Shown: piece by piece, positions 9,343 through 20,024 of the stretch | Position numbering within the stretch: the first letter of the stretch is position 1 | Layout of the letters: every line of letters starts with the position of its first letter | Assembly (NCBI RefSeq): GCF_001661265.1 | Contig: NW_017566997.1 | Span: 1-64,000, forward strand | DNA length: 64,000 bases | DNA from: Saitoella complicata NRRL Y-17804 | Lineage: Eukaryota; Ascomycota; Saitoellomycetes; Saitoellales; Saitoellaceae | Direction of reading: 5' to 3' | Notes under the pieces: generated by a model | Seen by the model: only the letters and a program-made list of their open reading frames with translations | Database searches by the model: none | Told to the model about the DNA's origin: nothing | Translations under genes and position numbers: made by a program

Positions 9343-11528
9343 ATGATCAAGTATCGGTTCACGTGGGGCAACGAATGCGTTGTCATCGCATTTCAGTTTC
9401 TCTACTTCCTTGTCGCATATTGGGCCTTCAATTTCGCGAACTTGACGACTTCCAAACCGTTTAGATGGAGTGAATTCGTACTTCCGGCAACGTATTGGGG
9501 TCACGGCCACATCACCCCCGGTTTCGTTGCGTTCTGCTTCAACGCAATCGAGCAACTGTTGACAATTGTTGCGGGGATCGTATTGGGTTCATTTCTGCTG
9601 CAAGGTATCATCAAGAAAACAAAGCTACGCTTGGTGACCGCATCGCCACTCAGGATTTTCATGGGGAGGTGTCGAGCGGTGATGGACCAAATATCTTAGC
9701 TTCAACGATCCATTTCGCAAAACATCGACCGGGAACTATGGTTGTGCGCCTTATCGTTGTTGTGTTGTGTGGATTTTTGAATTTCCTCGGTGTTCAAGGC
9801 GTGCAGAGTCTGCAAAACACGGTTTATCGGCCTATCACGCATCAGAACGACAGCACCATTGCAGATGTGTCAAGGCTGTTCTTGAGCGTTTCTGGTGACT
9901 CAAAGCCTGAAGTGTTCAACTTGACCATGTCGGACAGACCTGCATATCAGCCGCTTGCAACACACAATATGCTGGAATTGAATATGACAATGGCAGAAGA
10001 TGGGGTCATGTCGTACCCTGCTGCAAGCTGTTGGGCAAACATCGACAACTCAACGTTTCAAGTAAAGGGACTCTGTGAAGGCACTGTTGCGAAGGTAACG
10101 CCGTTTCACGGCAGGATTGGTGTCAATGTGAGTGTTGATGATGCCACTGAATTTCAGGCCATTCTTGATGGCTATTCTCAAGATTACCTCGACAGCGTTA
10201 CATTTACGACATTATCGGATACTGAGACGTACCCTTATCTGCTTCCACTTCCACTGGAGGCTGGTCTTTATGTGCTGTCTTCAAACGCATATGAAAAGAT
10301 TGGACCATACGACACGGATTACTCGACTATGTGGATTACTGTCGGTATCGTCGTGCCTATGGTACCCAGAGTCGAGGTTGAGAGCGCCCAAGGCACAAAC
10401 CTCGTCATAAATGCAACAAATCTTACATCTGAATATCAATATTTCGAAGCGCCGAACACATCCGCCCTTAAGGCTGGTTGGCATGCGATGACAGACGCAA
10501 CCAATCATGCGTACGACCGCACGTTCTGGTTGGGTAATTGTACGTTATCTTTCTGGAGAAATGATTCCGTACTTTTTTTGCCGCCAAACAAGACGATTGC
10601 GAACGATACTTGGGATATACCTGCTGCCCCAGTAGCCAACTTTCCCTATTGGTTAATGATGCCGGGCTTGGGTGCGGGCCGATGGGCTGACGTGGACGAG
10701 ATCATGGCAGCATGGGACGGTCTCGGCTACAATGATCAAAATGCTACATTCGATCGAAGCCTTGCCCAGAACCTTGCTTCTCACATCTTTCACGTGCAGC
10801 TTTCCACGTTCAATAACGCGACGTTCGGCACATCCACAACACTCTCCTCACGTTTGTTCCAATATTGGTTGTGGTATGAAGTGATGGAAAGTCGGCAGCA
10901 AGTATTCTTATGGCCTTATCTTCTCGTGGCTCTGTGGATGGTGCCGATGTTACTATACAACGGCTGGGATCTCTTCAAATCCCGACATGAGCGTTACGCT
11001 CGAAGCGTCATCCGTGACCAATGCCTCACCACTGAAGGTCTCATTCACATCTACGACATGTATTACAAGAAGACCAGAACTCTCAGTCCTCTTCCCCAGC
11101 ACGCCAAGCGCCACTCGCTCATACGTCGCTACGACAGTATTAACACGGAATTCTCGAAGAAAGGGGATGGAGTGACATGGGACGCCCCACTTGACGGTGC
11201 CGTCCCATACAGGCTTGCCATGACCACGGCTTATCAACCCGTACCGTTGAGTATGTCTGCGTCTTACCCGGCAGATCCTCCTATGCCACCTCTCCCGCCG
11301 ACTTACTCTTATTCGTCCACGCATCACAATCAAAGCCCTCCGATGCAGTCTACTCCCGCGCCTTATTTATCTCACGATAGCAGCCCCAGGTGGCCGATGG
11401 GATTCCGCTCGCAGCGTTCGCATTTGGACGGGAATATTAGTGAGCCGCTGTTGCAGGATGATTTGGGTTCGTCACCTGATCCAGACCCGCACGCTATTCC
11501 CCTTGGTCGGTATGGTCACGGACATTGA
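9343..11528 (+). pseudogene. subtelomeric membrane glycoprotein, paralogue 3, frameshifted
   Basis: This is the third family member. The first 89 or so codons from 9343 (MIKYRFTWGNEC) match helices 1 and 2 of the other copies; the rest, in another frame to 11528, matches them from the ENKATLGDRIATQDF segment to the C-terminus. At about 9610-9615 two extra bases (or one missing) lie between the codons for GII and EN, where the paralogues read straight through (GVVENARASL, GIIDNQRASL). No GT-AG intron would repair this without losing conserved residues. The downstream part stays open for about 640 codons with all family motifs (GLCEGT, RTFWLGNC-x-LSFWRN, RSVIRDQCLTTEGLIHIYDMY), so the lesion is recent, or is an assembly error or a slippage site. 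Confidence 0.75.
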
Positions 11529-12354
11529 TTGTGAGAGAATATCCTTTGTAGACTGCACTTACGCAGCATATCTTGGACATGGAGCTAAGGCGTGTCACCT
11601 TTTTTGGAGGAGCAAGGAGATTCAACTCCGGCGGTGGTGAGCAGCGATAGTTTATTGACCAAGTTTGTAAATCTCTTTTAGCTAACTTTATATTCAAACG
11701 CTTTTTCAGTCGTTTCAACCTCCAGTATGCTTTCCTTTTTGCATCACTGCACTTTACGGTCTCAGGTTTAATCTTAGCCAGAGCCAGACCATCTACTCCA
11801 AGGGTGACACAATCACCTTTAAGTTGTCCCTCGCCGAAGAAGGTAAACTTTGCGCTCAATATCGTTCTTGCCGCCTCTTGTGCTCCCTCAATGCGTGTAC
11901 TGCTGTGTGCAAAACCCTCGCACATATAGGCGGTAAAATGCGCGCCGTCAAGGAATTTTGCACACAGCAGTACTAAGATTTGCATTCAGTGGCCCAAGGA
12001 AGTCGTGGGAAAAAACGATGTCGATTGCAGCTTGTCAGTGAAGCCAGATGGTGGAGCCTATCCGGTACAATGTAAGCTTGTATCAGCTTGTGCTTCCTTA
12101 AGCTTAAGGCTGGCAACATGTAGGTGAGGGCTCGAGTGTACGCGAACGGTGTTCAATGACCTCAAGGTTAACCTATCTGAAGAAGCACCACGTATATGGA
12201 CCTCAACGAGCAAGCTCCAAACGTTCTTCGATGCGTATTGCTCGGATTCTATAGATGCCTTTTCCACACAATAACATGACAATTGTTGCAAACATCCGCT
12301 CTTCATACCACCCGTACCTCTATCGTACACCCCTCCTACACTTCACAGCCATAC
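11529..12354. other. intergenic region with one unassigned minus-strand frame
   Basis: A 163-codon minus-strand frame (11985 down to 11494) opens with MQILVLLCAKFLDG and has a Lys/Arg-rich stretch near residues 80-103. It overlaps the last codons of paralogue 3 and contains an 18-bp inverted repeat. I cannot link it to a family; it could be a small gene or a decayed element. The rest has only short, featureless frames. Confidence 0.35.
11897..11973. repeat. perfect 18-bp inverted repeat with 41-nt spacer
   Basis: Arm 1 (11897-11914, GTACTGCTGTGTGCAAAA) is the exact reverse complement of arm 2 (11956-11973). The 41-nt spacer is not repetitive. As RNA it would fold into a stable stem-loop. No flanking target duplication is obvious, so a transposon terminus is not supported. 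Confidence 0.9.
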
Positions 12355-12945
12355 TCACTGCTGCTGCACCCTCCCAATGACCTCCTCCATCTGCTTCCTC
12401 GCATTCTCAACCGTGATCTCCAAATACCCCTTCTTCTTCCCCAAATCCCTAACATCCCTCTCCACCTCCTCGATCCTATTTTCAATCTCCTTAACGACCT
12501 CCTCCGTCTCTGTTCTGATGAACATCTTGCCGCAGCCGGTCCAGAGGGGGGTCGAGTCCGGGAGGGATTGGAGTTCGGATAGGGTTAGTTGGTGGGCGCG
12601 GTGGGTGCGGGAGTGGGAGGCGAGGAGGGAGTTGAGGGATTGGAGTTGGATGGCGGAGGAGGTTGCGCGGGTATCGAGGGTTTGGAGGAGCTGGATCAAA
12701 GCTGTCAGTATGGGGTTTCTGCGAGCAGAGGGCGGGGCGCAGTGGCCGCGGAGTCGGGGATGTTCGAGGGAAGTCACGGCAAGGCGATGAACCCGAGCTG
12801 TCGAAGACTTCGTGCATCGTCCGACGACTAGGTAGAGCGCGTACAAGCCGTAGCCTTGCCAATCCACTCGTATCCCTTGAATGCTCTCCCTTAAAGTCAG
12901 ATCAAGACTCACCTTTATAAGAGCCTCATCGTTAACTGCCGACAT
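12355..12945 (-). CDS. PFD1: prefoldin subunit 1
   Basis: A beta-type subunit of the hexameric prefoldin chaperone, which holds nascent actin and tubulin and delivers them to the chaperonin CCT in the cytosol. Exon 1 (12945..12913) encodes MSAVNDEALIK; exon 2 (12690..12355) carries the rest, giving 122 residues, normal for the family. The 222-nt intron (donor GTGAGT, branch-like CTGAC, acceptor ATCCAG) is a multiple of three, so the unspliced frame stays open. Exon 2 shows the two long amphipathic coiled-coil helices and the connecting beta-hairpin, with WTGCGKMFI in the middle and KKKGYLE near the second helix. The intron is long for this window, so an extra exon or another acceptor is possible; the exon 2 identity is firm. 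Confidence 0.8.
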   Translation of the reverse strand: MSAVNDEALIKVSLDLTLRESIQGIRVDWQGYGLYALYLVVGRCTKSSTARVHRLAVTSLEHPRLRGHCAPPSARRNPILTALIQLLQTLDTRATSSAIQLQSLNSLLASHSRTHRAHQLTLSELQSLPDSTPLWTGCGKMFIRTETEEVVKEIENRIEEVERDVRDLGKKKGYLEITVENARKQMEEVIGRVQQQ

Positions 12946-14881
12946 CGTGGATGTGTATATATGATCTCGTAGGTCCCTCTTCGCTTTATTTGCTTCTTTA
13001 AGGCCCAATTGCAGTTGATCCGTATTGCGATTGTTTCCTTCGTGTAAGAATTACCGGCGGTCGAGGAGGTACTTGATCCTGTTCGAGGGAGTTTGTGTAT
13101 GTAACGTAGACGACGTCGGTCGCGCCCGAGCCCGCATGAACCCGCAGCACCTTGCACCCGGGTTAATCCTTCTTTAGTATACTTCAACATAAATCGATCG
13201 GATTAAATCCTCCCATCGGCTTTTACCCGCATCTTCCACACTCGGCGATCCGGCCCGCGAGTCCATTCAAGTTCCCCCTACGATCCCCCACGCGTTCCAA
13301 CAGCGTGCGTTGCCCGGCCGCGGGTTGGCAAACCGCTTCTGCATGGATCAGCTGAAAGGAAGCACCGGTATGGCGATGAATGGAACCATGCCATCGACGT
13401 CGACATCACAACATTGATCATTCCAGAAGCGTAGCGCGTGGGCATCTGCTCAAACGTGTGATGTGATTACGTAGGAGTCAGCTGAGAGGACAATTGTCAT
13501 GATCACGATCAGGTATTGATTTGCTTTATGCTTATGTACGATCATGATCATGAGTGAGCAATCACCGAGATTAATGTTTGACAAGGGAGCTCACGCTGTG
13601 TGGCATTGCAGTTGGATGTGGATTACAGACACGTCGACCATCCGCATGCGACAGCTGCCTGTTTGCAATTGAGTAAGCTTAAGGTGGTTTGACCGGGATA
13701 AACTTGGATAAAGGGAAGAGGTCCTCAAGCGTCTTAAACAGTCGTGGAATGAAATCTGGCAGGCCCGCGCGCGCGCCGGACGCACCTGGAGGCTCGGGGG
13801 GAGGAGCAGGGGGGCGCGGGAGCAAACAGCCCTGGGGTGACAGCAGCAGCCATGGGGGTGGAGTCCATGTGGGACCCGTAGTGTCTGGTCCCGATATCTC
13901 GGTGGGCGACGGGTGGCCGGTGTGTAGGGTTCAGAGTGTGTGTCGGTCGGTGGTTTGACACAGAGGACAGACAAGGGCTGAGTTGAAACGCTCGAGCGGC
14001 GCGGGCGGAGGTCCAGGGATGTGTGAGGCATTACAGATTGTCCGCCCGTACGTTACGTAAGAAGTATCTCGAATCGTGATTCCTCGAACCACCGCCAGGT
14101 CGAGGGCGCGGGTAAAATGGATATGGTATCGCGATTGCAATTGCGGGAATGACTACCTCCCGGCCGGTGCGACGACTCTGAAGGCCGAGGACGTCCATGA
14201 CCCGATTCCACTTCTAGAATAACCCTCAGATCACCTTCCCCGAAAACGGCATTCAACCCCAATTGCGAATAGCGGATACATTCTCCCTTCCCACATTCTC
14301 CCTTTCTTGGAACACTTACCACACTATCGTACTTAGTCGCACCGCATATCCAAAAAATCAGCCCACACCTTCACATCGCGCGCACGGCTCAATTGTAACG
14401 CGCACCGAGAGCCATACTTGCAGCTAGGGCGACCTGGAACCACAACACCACGGAATGCAAGTGGTACGATATGAGCGCTCGAGCGATCAGGATCATGCCA
14501 GTCGCATGCTGGAATCACCAAATGAAATCGGCTGTTTCGCGCGTCTTTTGATGGCGGGCATCCCGGGCTGAAGGTTGAGGCGGAGGTGGTGGGTCGGAGG
14601 TGAAAAACGTGGGGCGGTTTCCTGTTGTCATGGGGGTGGTGGTGGAACGACGGATGGCGTTGGAGGATTACATTACCGTATATAGGAAGAGGAGCGGCCG
14701 TTTGTCTGTTGTTCTGCTCGATTGACATTCATTGTGACCACAACACCGTGCAGTGACTGTTCCAGCTGCTGAGAGAGAGTTCACAGCGATTGATCCGTGA
14801 CAGCTGAATACGATCTACGATCCACGAACTACGACTACATTTTTTCGAAAACGACAGCAATCGCAATTGCCTCAACAGACA
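12946..14881. other. long intergenic region upstream of the prefoldin and Ser-rich genes
   Basis: Nearly 2 kb separates these divergent genes. I find no reliable coding region: the frames at 13591-14031 and 14333-14728 are rich in Pro, Arg and Ser but without motifs. Around 13495-13560 are GATC-rich imperfect palindromes (TGATCACGATCA and CGATCATGATCATG). A purine-rich G-run sits near 13795-13820. The bases just before 14882 probably form the leader of the next gene. Confidence 0.45.
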
Positions 14882-15778
14882 ATGGCAACGACCCTATCCC
14901 CAGTTGTATCCCAACCCATCCTCTTCGCTACCGGAGCCTCTGATCCGCCGACACTCCGCACAACACGCCGTCGATCTTCTCGAAACAATTCGACGCCTTC
15001 TTCGTCATCGACTTCTGTGTCCGTTACTGCGAGTACGACCACTAAACCCCGCAAACAATCCTCGGGACCGGCGTCGTCGAGGTCGTCGATTGAGTTGGAG
15101 GTCACGACTGCGCTGCTGGTTGAGGAGATGAAGAGGAGTGTGCCGGTTACCCTGGCCATTGCGCCGGCGACCGAATCTGTCACTACAACTGTTACGGAGG
15201 AGAAGGTGGATGTTGAGACCATGAGCCAATGGCTCGTATCGCTCGAGTCGCGGCATGAGGCACAACAACGACAACTTTCGATCTCGTCTGCGTCTGGGTC
15301 AACGACGGGTGCGGCGGACAGCGGGTCTGTCTCTGCCTCTGCTTCTGCTCCAACGACAGCAGGCGTAACTACGGCGGCGAGTGTGCGCAGCGAGAGTAGA
15401 TCTTCGAGTTTCGCGTCCGTAGTGTCGAACTCGGGCTCTTCGACACTTTCCTACGACTACGACACAGACTGCGACTCCTCCCCCGACCTCGACCCCTCAC
15501 CGACCTCCTTCTCCCTCCGCTTCTCCCCCTCCTCCTCCCCTTCCTCCAAAGCCCGCCGCTCCTCCCGCCCTGTGAGGAAGCTGCGCGCGGAAGCAAAAGC
15601 GCGAAGGGAAGAAGAGAAGAGATTGCAAGAGATCGATGATGGCGAGGGGGCGGTTGAGAAGATGGTGTGGTTGGATCGGGTGTTGGGGATGATTGCGTTG
15701 TTGGTGGTTGTGGTTGTGTTGAGTATGGGGGTTGCCGCGGATGGGAGTGAAAGGTTTGGGGTGAGGGGCGAGGTTTAA
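14882..15778 (+). CDS. Ser-rich protein with a C-terminal membrane anchor, unknown function
   Basis: 298 residues from the first in-frame ATG. Most of the protein is low-complexity Ser/Thr/Ala with Arg patches (TTRRRSS, KARRSSRPVRKLRAEAKARREEEK) and looks disordered. A helical segment near residues 100-125 contains WLVSLESRHEAQQRQL. One strongly hydrophobic stretch (LDRVLGMIALLVVVVVLSMGV) lies about 20 residues from the end, the layout of a tail-anchored protein facing the cytosol. No family is recognised. The Ser-rich part may be phosphorylated. It is preceded by a long intergenic region and followed by tRNA-Ser. Confidence 0.55.
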   Translation: MATTLSPVVSQPILFATGASDPPTLRTTRRRSSRNNSTPSSSSTSVSVTASTTTKPRKQSSGPASSRSSIELEVTTALLVEEMKRSVPVTLAIAPATESVTTTVTEEKVDVETMSQWLVSLESRHEAQQRQLSISSASGSTTGAADSGSVSASASAPTTAGVTTAASVRSESRSSSFASVVSNSGSSTLSYDYDTDCDSSPDLDPSPTSFSLRFSPSSSPSSKARRSSRPVRKLRAEAKARREEEKRLQEIDDGEGAVEKMVWLDRVLGMIALLVVVVVLSMGVAADGSERFGVRGEV

Positions 15779-16273
15779 ACCCCTTCTTCTTCACACTCAC
15801 GATACATGAAGAGTATGGGAGAGTGAGGAAAACGATGCTTGAGAAATGTATCAGTTAATCTACGGGGCCTGGCGCTATACGTATACGGATTTCTGGACGG
15901 AGTTGGTATTTTTGCTTTCTTTTGCTGTTATAGCTATGTCATACCCAACATGAAGAACTTAATAGATGAAATATCTCATGAAATGCTTGGTGTTGCAATT
16001 CTTCGTTCATCCACGGCCACCGGGGCTGTACTGACGATGTAAAGGAACCCTCAATTGTTGCGCATCCGAAAAACATCCCTTCCGCGGGTACGGATTTCCC
16101 ACCCTGGGCCGCCCGCGCGACCGTCCACCAAATGGGTAGACTCCTCGCCAAGAGAAGTACATTCTGTTCAGCAGCAGAGAGCTTTGGCAGCGTTACAGAG
16201 CATGCATAGCAGTCAAGCGCCGGAGACAGCCCTCGCCGCTACCAGACAGGAAGACACGAAAAGGGAAAAGGGA
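15779..16273. other. intergenic region
   Basis: Half a kilobase between the Ser-rich gene and tRNA-Ser. I see no coding, RNA or repeat feature; it should hold the 3' end of the upstream mRNA. Confidence 0.5.
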
Positions 16274-16355
16274 CGTCGGAGACAGGGTTCGAACCTGCGC
16301 ACCCAATGGGTATCAGATTTCAAGTCTGACTCCTTAACCACTCGGACACTCCGAC
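16274..16355 (-). tRNA. tRNA-Ser (anticodon TGA)
   Basis: Reading the minus strand, the acceptor stem pairs GTCGGAG with CTCCGAC, with G as discriminator base. The anticodon stem TCAGA/TCTGA encloses the loop CTTGAAA with anticodon TGA. The extra arm is long (TACCCATTGGGT, self-paired), the mark of a class II tRNA such as Ser. The T arm is GCAGG-TTCGAAC-CCTGT, a good B box. There is no intron. It decodes UCA and related Ser codons. Confidence 0.95.
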
Positions 16356-17969
16356 TGAACATGGTTCGTTTTTGTAATTAACAATACTAGGACTGTATGT
16401 CAACCACTCGCACCGAAAACGGGCAGTCAAAATTCCCACGTGCATGTCTGTCGACGTTGCACGGCGGTTAAGGTTTTAATAATCCGTACAACGCATGGGC
16501 CGCTTTCCACCCGCAATATCCAGTCGAGGTTAGCTACAGGCCGGTATTCGTCTTCTGAGTCTTCCCCCTATTTCCTCGCCGATCGTCAATCAACATGGTA
16601 CCGTCAATGAACTTACTGCTGCCGTGTGGCTTCCAGGAAGCCGCCTGTCTTCATCCTTGCTACTACGAGGTTCTTGACTCCGACTCCTATCGTTGTTTCT
16701 CTGCGCTTACGAAGCTGTTGTTGACTTCTACTCAGCGGCCGAGCCCGAGTGTAACCGTCAGAATACCATGGCTTCTGAACGCGTCCGCCCCAGCTCCCAC
16801 GCCCGTCCTTTGACATTCCACTCTGCAATACGAGCTTGGATTATGTTGTTGAGCGTCCAGTTGCTTGTAATAAACGATGTTTGTCTTTGCTAAGTCACCT
16901 TTCAACCACTCGTCTGAGTGTCGGTCGGATGTCGCAGTTCTTGCGAGCTACTCCTCGTCCACCCGGAATCCCTCGCCTACGCGTTGGCGATACTATCGCA
17001 TTCTGGCGCCCGCTGTACTGTTTCTGACATTGCTACCCGGTGCTTTCATTGTCGGTCGCAGTCTTGGCCTATTCCATATTCTCACGGTGCCCGCCATACT
17101 GCTTCATTGGAATTGCTGCCTCCTCTTCATTTAGCCCTATCGACCTCAGTAGCCAGTTACATGTTACAGCTACTGACCCTGGGTTGTGCAATTTACGCGC
17201 GACGTCTGCGGAAGCGACCAGGATTACGACGATGACTGCGTGCTTGGAGAATCGTGAGAGAACAGATATGGTTTGCGTGCCTTGCGCTCGCTCATAGATA
17301 TGAGAAGAATCAGGCCTGACAGGATCCGAGCGGCAATGTCAACTGGACAAATAAGCTTACTTTAATAGCGAACGACAAGGTAAGCTATCTCATGCTGACG
17401 ATAAAAGAAGTTGTACGGAGCCGCACGTATGAGGGCGATATAGTGGTAGTTGTGCGGACGGCCTGGAGTGTGTGGTACGACGTAGAATATTTCGGACCTC
17501 ATTAAAGGTCCATGAGTGCTATATGAATCTTATATGGGTCCCGACTATTCCAACTTTCTTAATCGTCGTTGCGTGCGCTCACAGCGGGTATCCCTGAATG
17601 TAATGTAGACACGTGATTTGCACGACTTCTAAATTTAGATCCCAGCAATGCGAGCAACGAGCAACGAGCAACCAACAGCGGTACCGATCAAGCGGCCACC
17701 GATCAAGTCATTATCATTACCATTCAACCTCACTCACGTCGGTATCATTGCGAACGACACTCACGCTTGGCGCATCAACACGGCCATCCTCCTCACTCCT
17801 CGTGGCACGAGCTTTACGTACGGGATTTACGAGGGAGGTCGCATTAGCAAAGATTCCTGAGGATACCACTGCTTTTCGACTGCGGAGACGTTGTCATGTA
17901 TACGCCGGAGGTCGGGATTAGCAAAGAACTCTGACGACATCGCCGCTTTTCGACTTTGGATAAGTTGTC
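16356..17969. other. long intergenic region upstream of the PPR gene
   Basis: About 1.6 kb without a confident gene. Overlapping plus-strand frames at 16595-17297 lack motifs. A 70-codon frame at 17648-17860 reads like ordinary protein in its middle but has no family match and could be an upstream ORF. The last 140 bases hold the imperfect tandem duplication listed separately. A small triplicated GAGCAAC motif occurs near 17650-17675. Confidence 0.45.
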
Positions 17970-17978
17970 ATGTTCGCC
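17834..17978. repeat. imperfect ~73-bp tandem duplication spanning the PPR start codon
   Basis: Copy 1 (17834-17906) and copy 2 (17907-17978) share GGAGGTCG, ATTAGCAAAGA, GCTTTTCGACT and GTTGTCATGT in the same order and spacing, with about a quarter of positions changed. The ATG at the end of copy 2 (17970) is the PPR start; copy 1 has the matching ATG at 17896, so the start context exists twice. Confidence 0.8.
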
Positions 17979-20024
17979 GTCCCTGCCACGGTCAGATCGA
18001 GTCTTGGGAGACCCTTCGCATCCCGCCTTGGCGCACCCGGCTTTCAAGCACTGGCTGCAAGAAATCTCAACACCACAACTGCGACATATGTGAAAGCAAA
18101 AGAAGACCGGGAGGTGAATAGCAGTCACACTGGATCAGCTGTTACCAAATATCCTACTGCTTCGAGACCATGGAAACGAACCCTGCAAGATCGTCAAACT
18201 CTCAGAAGCCTTACATCATTCGGTGATACTCCCTCACTGGTCCTTCGCCTGATGGCGTTGGCTTCAGTAAGTGACAGGTTCTTGGACTGGCCAGCATTGT
18301 GGAGCACTTATGAAGCTATTATTGCTCTTCCCGAAGGTTTATCGCAAATACCGAAGGAGACATTGAGAAGAATGTGGCAATGGTTAGGCAGAGGTTATAT
18401 TCCACATGACAACCCAGCATGGGTTGAAGCCTGCTATGTCCTTGGGTCCACTATGGTTGCAGCAGGACAGACACTTGCTTTGAGTGAGGAACTATGTTAT
18501 ATCAAGGCTATCTTCCGCAAAGGCAAGAAATCCGAAGCCATTGACAGATGGCGTCGCGAAATGGTTGCGGGTGCCTCCACAAAACGTCCTTGGTACAATC
18601 TTGGTATTATGATGCTCACAAGCAGTGGTGAACTTGAAGGAGTTGAGGTCCTCTTTGCAACAATGAAACAAGAAGGTATACAACGAAATGAGCATTCATG
18701 GAAACCTTACATCATAGCCTTGAACAAAAGCGGCAGATCCGGCGACGCTTTCGAGGCCTTCCGCGAATTCGATAAAGAAGTCTCAGATGCAACAAGTGCC
18801 TCTTATTATAGCATGATGAACAGCTTCCTTCGTGTCGGTGCAATACATCATGCCCATGAGGTCTTTGTCGCTATGCGAGCAAAAGGTCACAAGCCAGATG
18901 ATGCCACTATCATGCTACTGCTCAGGCAAACAGACCAGGATTCGCCGACATCAATCGATCAGAAGACAAAAGTTATCCAAGAACACATGGAGAGTACCAG
19001 TACGCTGTCCGAGGACCCTGAATTTTATCTCACTGCTCTGAAGTTCTTCATTGGTTTACGACAACCCACCCAAGCAGTGCAGATCCTGGACAGAATGCGC
19101 GAACGCAAAGTGGCGATTTCTGCAGCACACATCAACCTTATCATCAAGATGTATCTTCAGCAACACGATCTTCAGAATGCGTTGGGATGGTTTCACAGAA
19201 TGAATGCAACTGGTTCGGATCAACATGGGTTGGAATATCCTTTGCCTGATATGGAGTCATATGCGCTGTTCATCGAAGAAGTCTCTCAAAGAAAGTTTCC
19301 GATGCCCCCGGGGTGTGGATCAAGACTTGATTTTATCATCAATTGGACGCGGGCGATGTCGGAGGCGAGGATCCCTTTTGCCACTCGTGTTGTGAATGCT
19401 GTACTTGCGGCAATGTTGCGGAATGATCAGTTCAATAATTTATGGAAGACTTGGAAGTTCATGGTTGGCGAACGTGGAGTTGTGCCGGATATTGGTACAT
19501 ATTCGATCTTGTGGGTGAGCCAGGTTCATGTATCTTGGCATGGTCGGAAGGCATGGCCAGAGGAGATCATGGCGCCAAGAGAGTTTTTCAGATTGATGCT
19601 TCACAGTTCAGTAGCCCCAACGGTTCGGACATACGACTTGATCCTCAAGACATTTCTGAGGTTGGGCGACACAGCGGGAGCTATTGTGGCGCTTGGTGTT
19701 ATGTCTGACAGGCAGACGATCAATGCTGATCAGGGAACCGTTGCTGCTGTAGCATATGGGATCGGCCGTAAATCTGTGGTTGCTCGGGGTATCTGGTACG
19801 AGGATGGTGTTCGTTCAATGGTCACGACCCTTGGGCTTCTAGACAAGGATCATAACATCCTGAAGAGGGACGAGGGGGTTGAACTGAGTGCAAAGGATAT
19901 TCAGTTGTTCCTGATGCGAACATTCAGCAAAACGCTTGGAAGATTTGAAGCGGAAGAAATCGTGCATCAAGTTGCAATGGAGATGGAAGTTGCGGGCATA
20001 CGGTTGAACTGGCAAGACGTGTAA
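17970..20024 (+). CDS. mitochondrial pentatricopeptide-repeat (PPR) protein
   Basis: 684 residues, intronless. PPR proteins are helical-repeat RNA-binding proteins that steer processing, stability or translation of organelle transcripts. The first 35 or so residues (MFAVPATVRSSLGRPFASRLG) are rich in Arg, Ser and Ala with no acidic residues, a good mitochondrial presequence. From about residue 190 onward there are successive 35-residue helix pairs, for example YNLGIMMLTSSGELEGVEVL, YYSMMNSFLRVGAIHHAHEV, and later INLIIKMYLQQHDLQNALGW and YDLILKTFLRLGDTAGAIVAL, matching the PPR pattern. The RNA target cannot be read from the sequence. The start codon lies inside a tandem duplication. Confidence 0.8.
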   Translation: MFAVPATVRSSLGRPFASRLGAPGFQALAARNLNTTTATYVKAKEDREVNSSHTGSAVTKYPTASRPWKRTLQDRQTLRSLTSFGDTPSLVLRLMALASVSDRFLDWPALWSTYEAIIALPEGLSQIPKETLRRMWQWLGRGYIPHDNPAWVEACYVLGSTMVAAGQTLALSEELCYIKAIFRKGKKSEAIDRWRREMVAGASTKRPWYNLGIMMLTSSGELEGVEVLFATMKQEGIQRNEHSWKPYIIALNKSGRSGDAFEAFREFDKEVSDATSASYYSMMNSFLRVGAIHHAHEVFVAMRAKGHKPDDATIMLLLRQTDQDSPTSIDQKTKVIQEHMESTSTLSEDPEFYLTALKFFIGLRQPTQAVQILDRMRERKVAISAAHINLIIKMYLQQHDLQNALGWFHRMNATGSDQHGLEYPLPDMESYALFIEEVSQRKFPMPPGCGSRLDFIINWTRAMSEARIPFATRVVNAVLAAMLRNDQFNNLWKTWKFMVGERGVVPDIGTYSILWVSQVHVSWHGRKAWPEEIMAPREFFRLMLHSSVAPTVRTYDLILKTFLRLGDTAGAIVALGVMSDRQTINADQGTVAAVAYGIGRKSVVARGIWYEDGVRSMVTTLGLLDKDHNILKRDEGVELSAKDIQLFLMRTFSKTLGRFEAEEIVHQVAMEMEVAGIRLNWQDV

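Noticed and set aside
13495-13560. GATC-rich palindromes as a replication origin or protein-binding array
   Set aside because: Imperfect, short and without any further supporting structure; composition alone could give them.
17648-17860. 70-codon frame upstream of the PPR gene
   Set aside because: Reads somewhat protein-like in the middle, but has no family match, ends inside the tandem duplication and may be only an upstream ORF.
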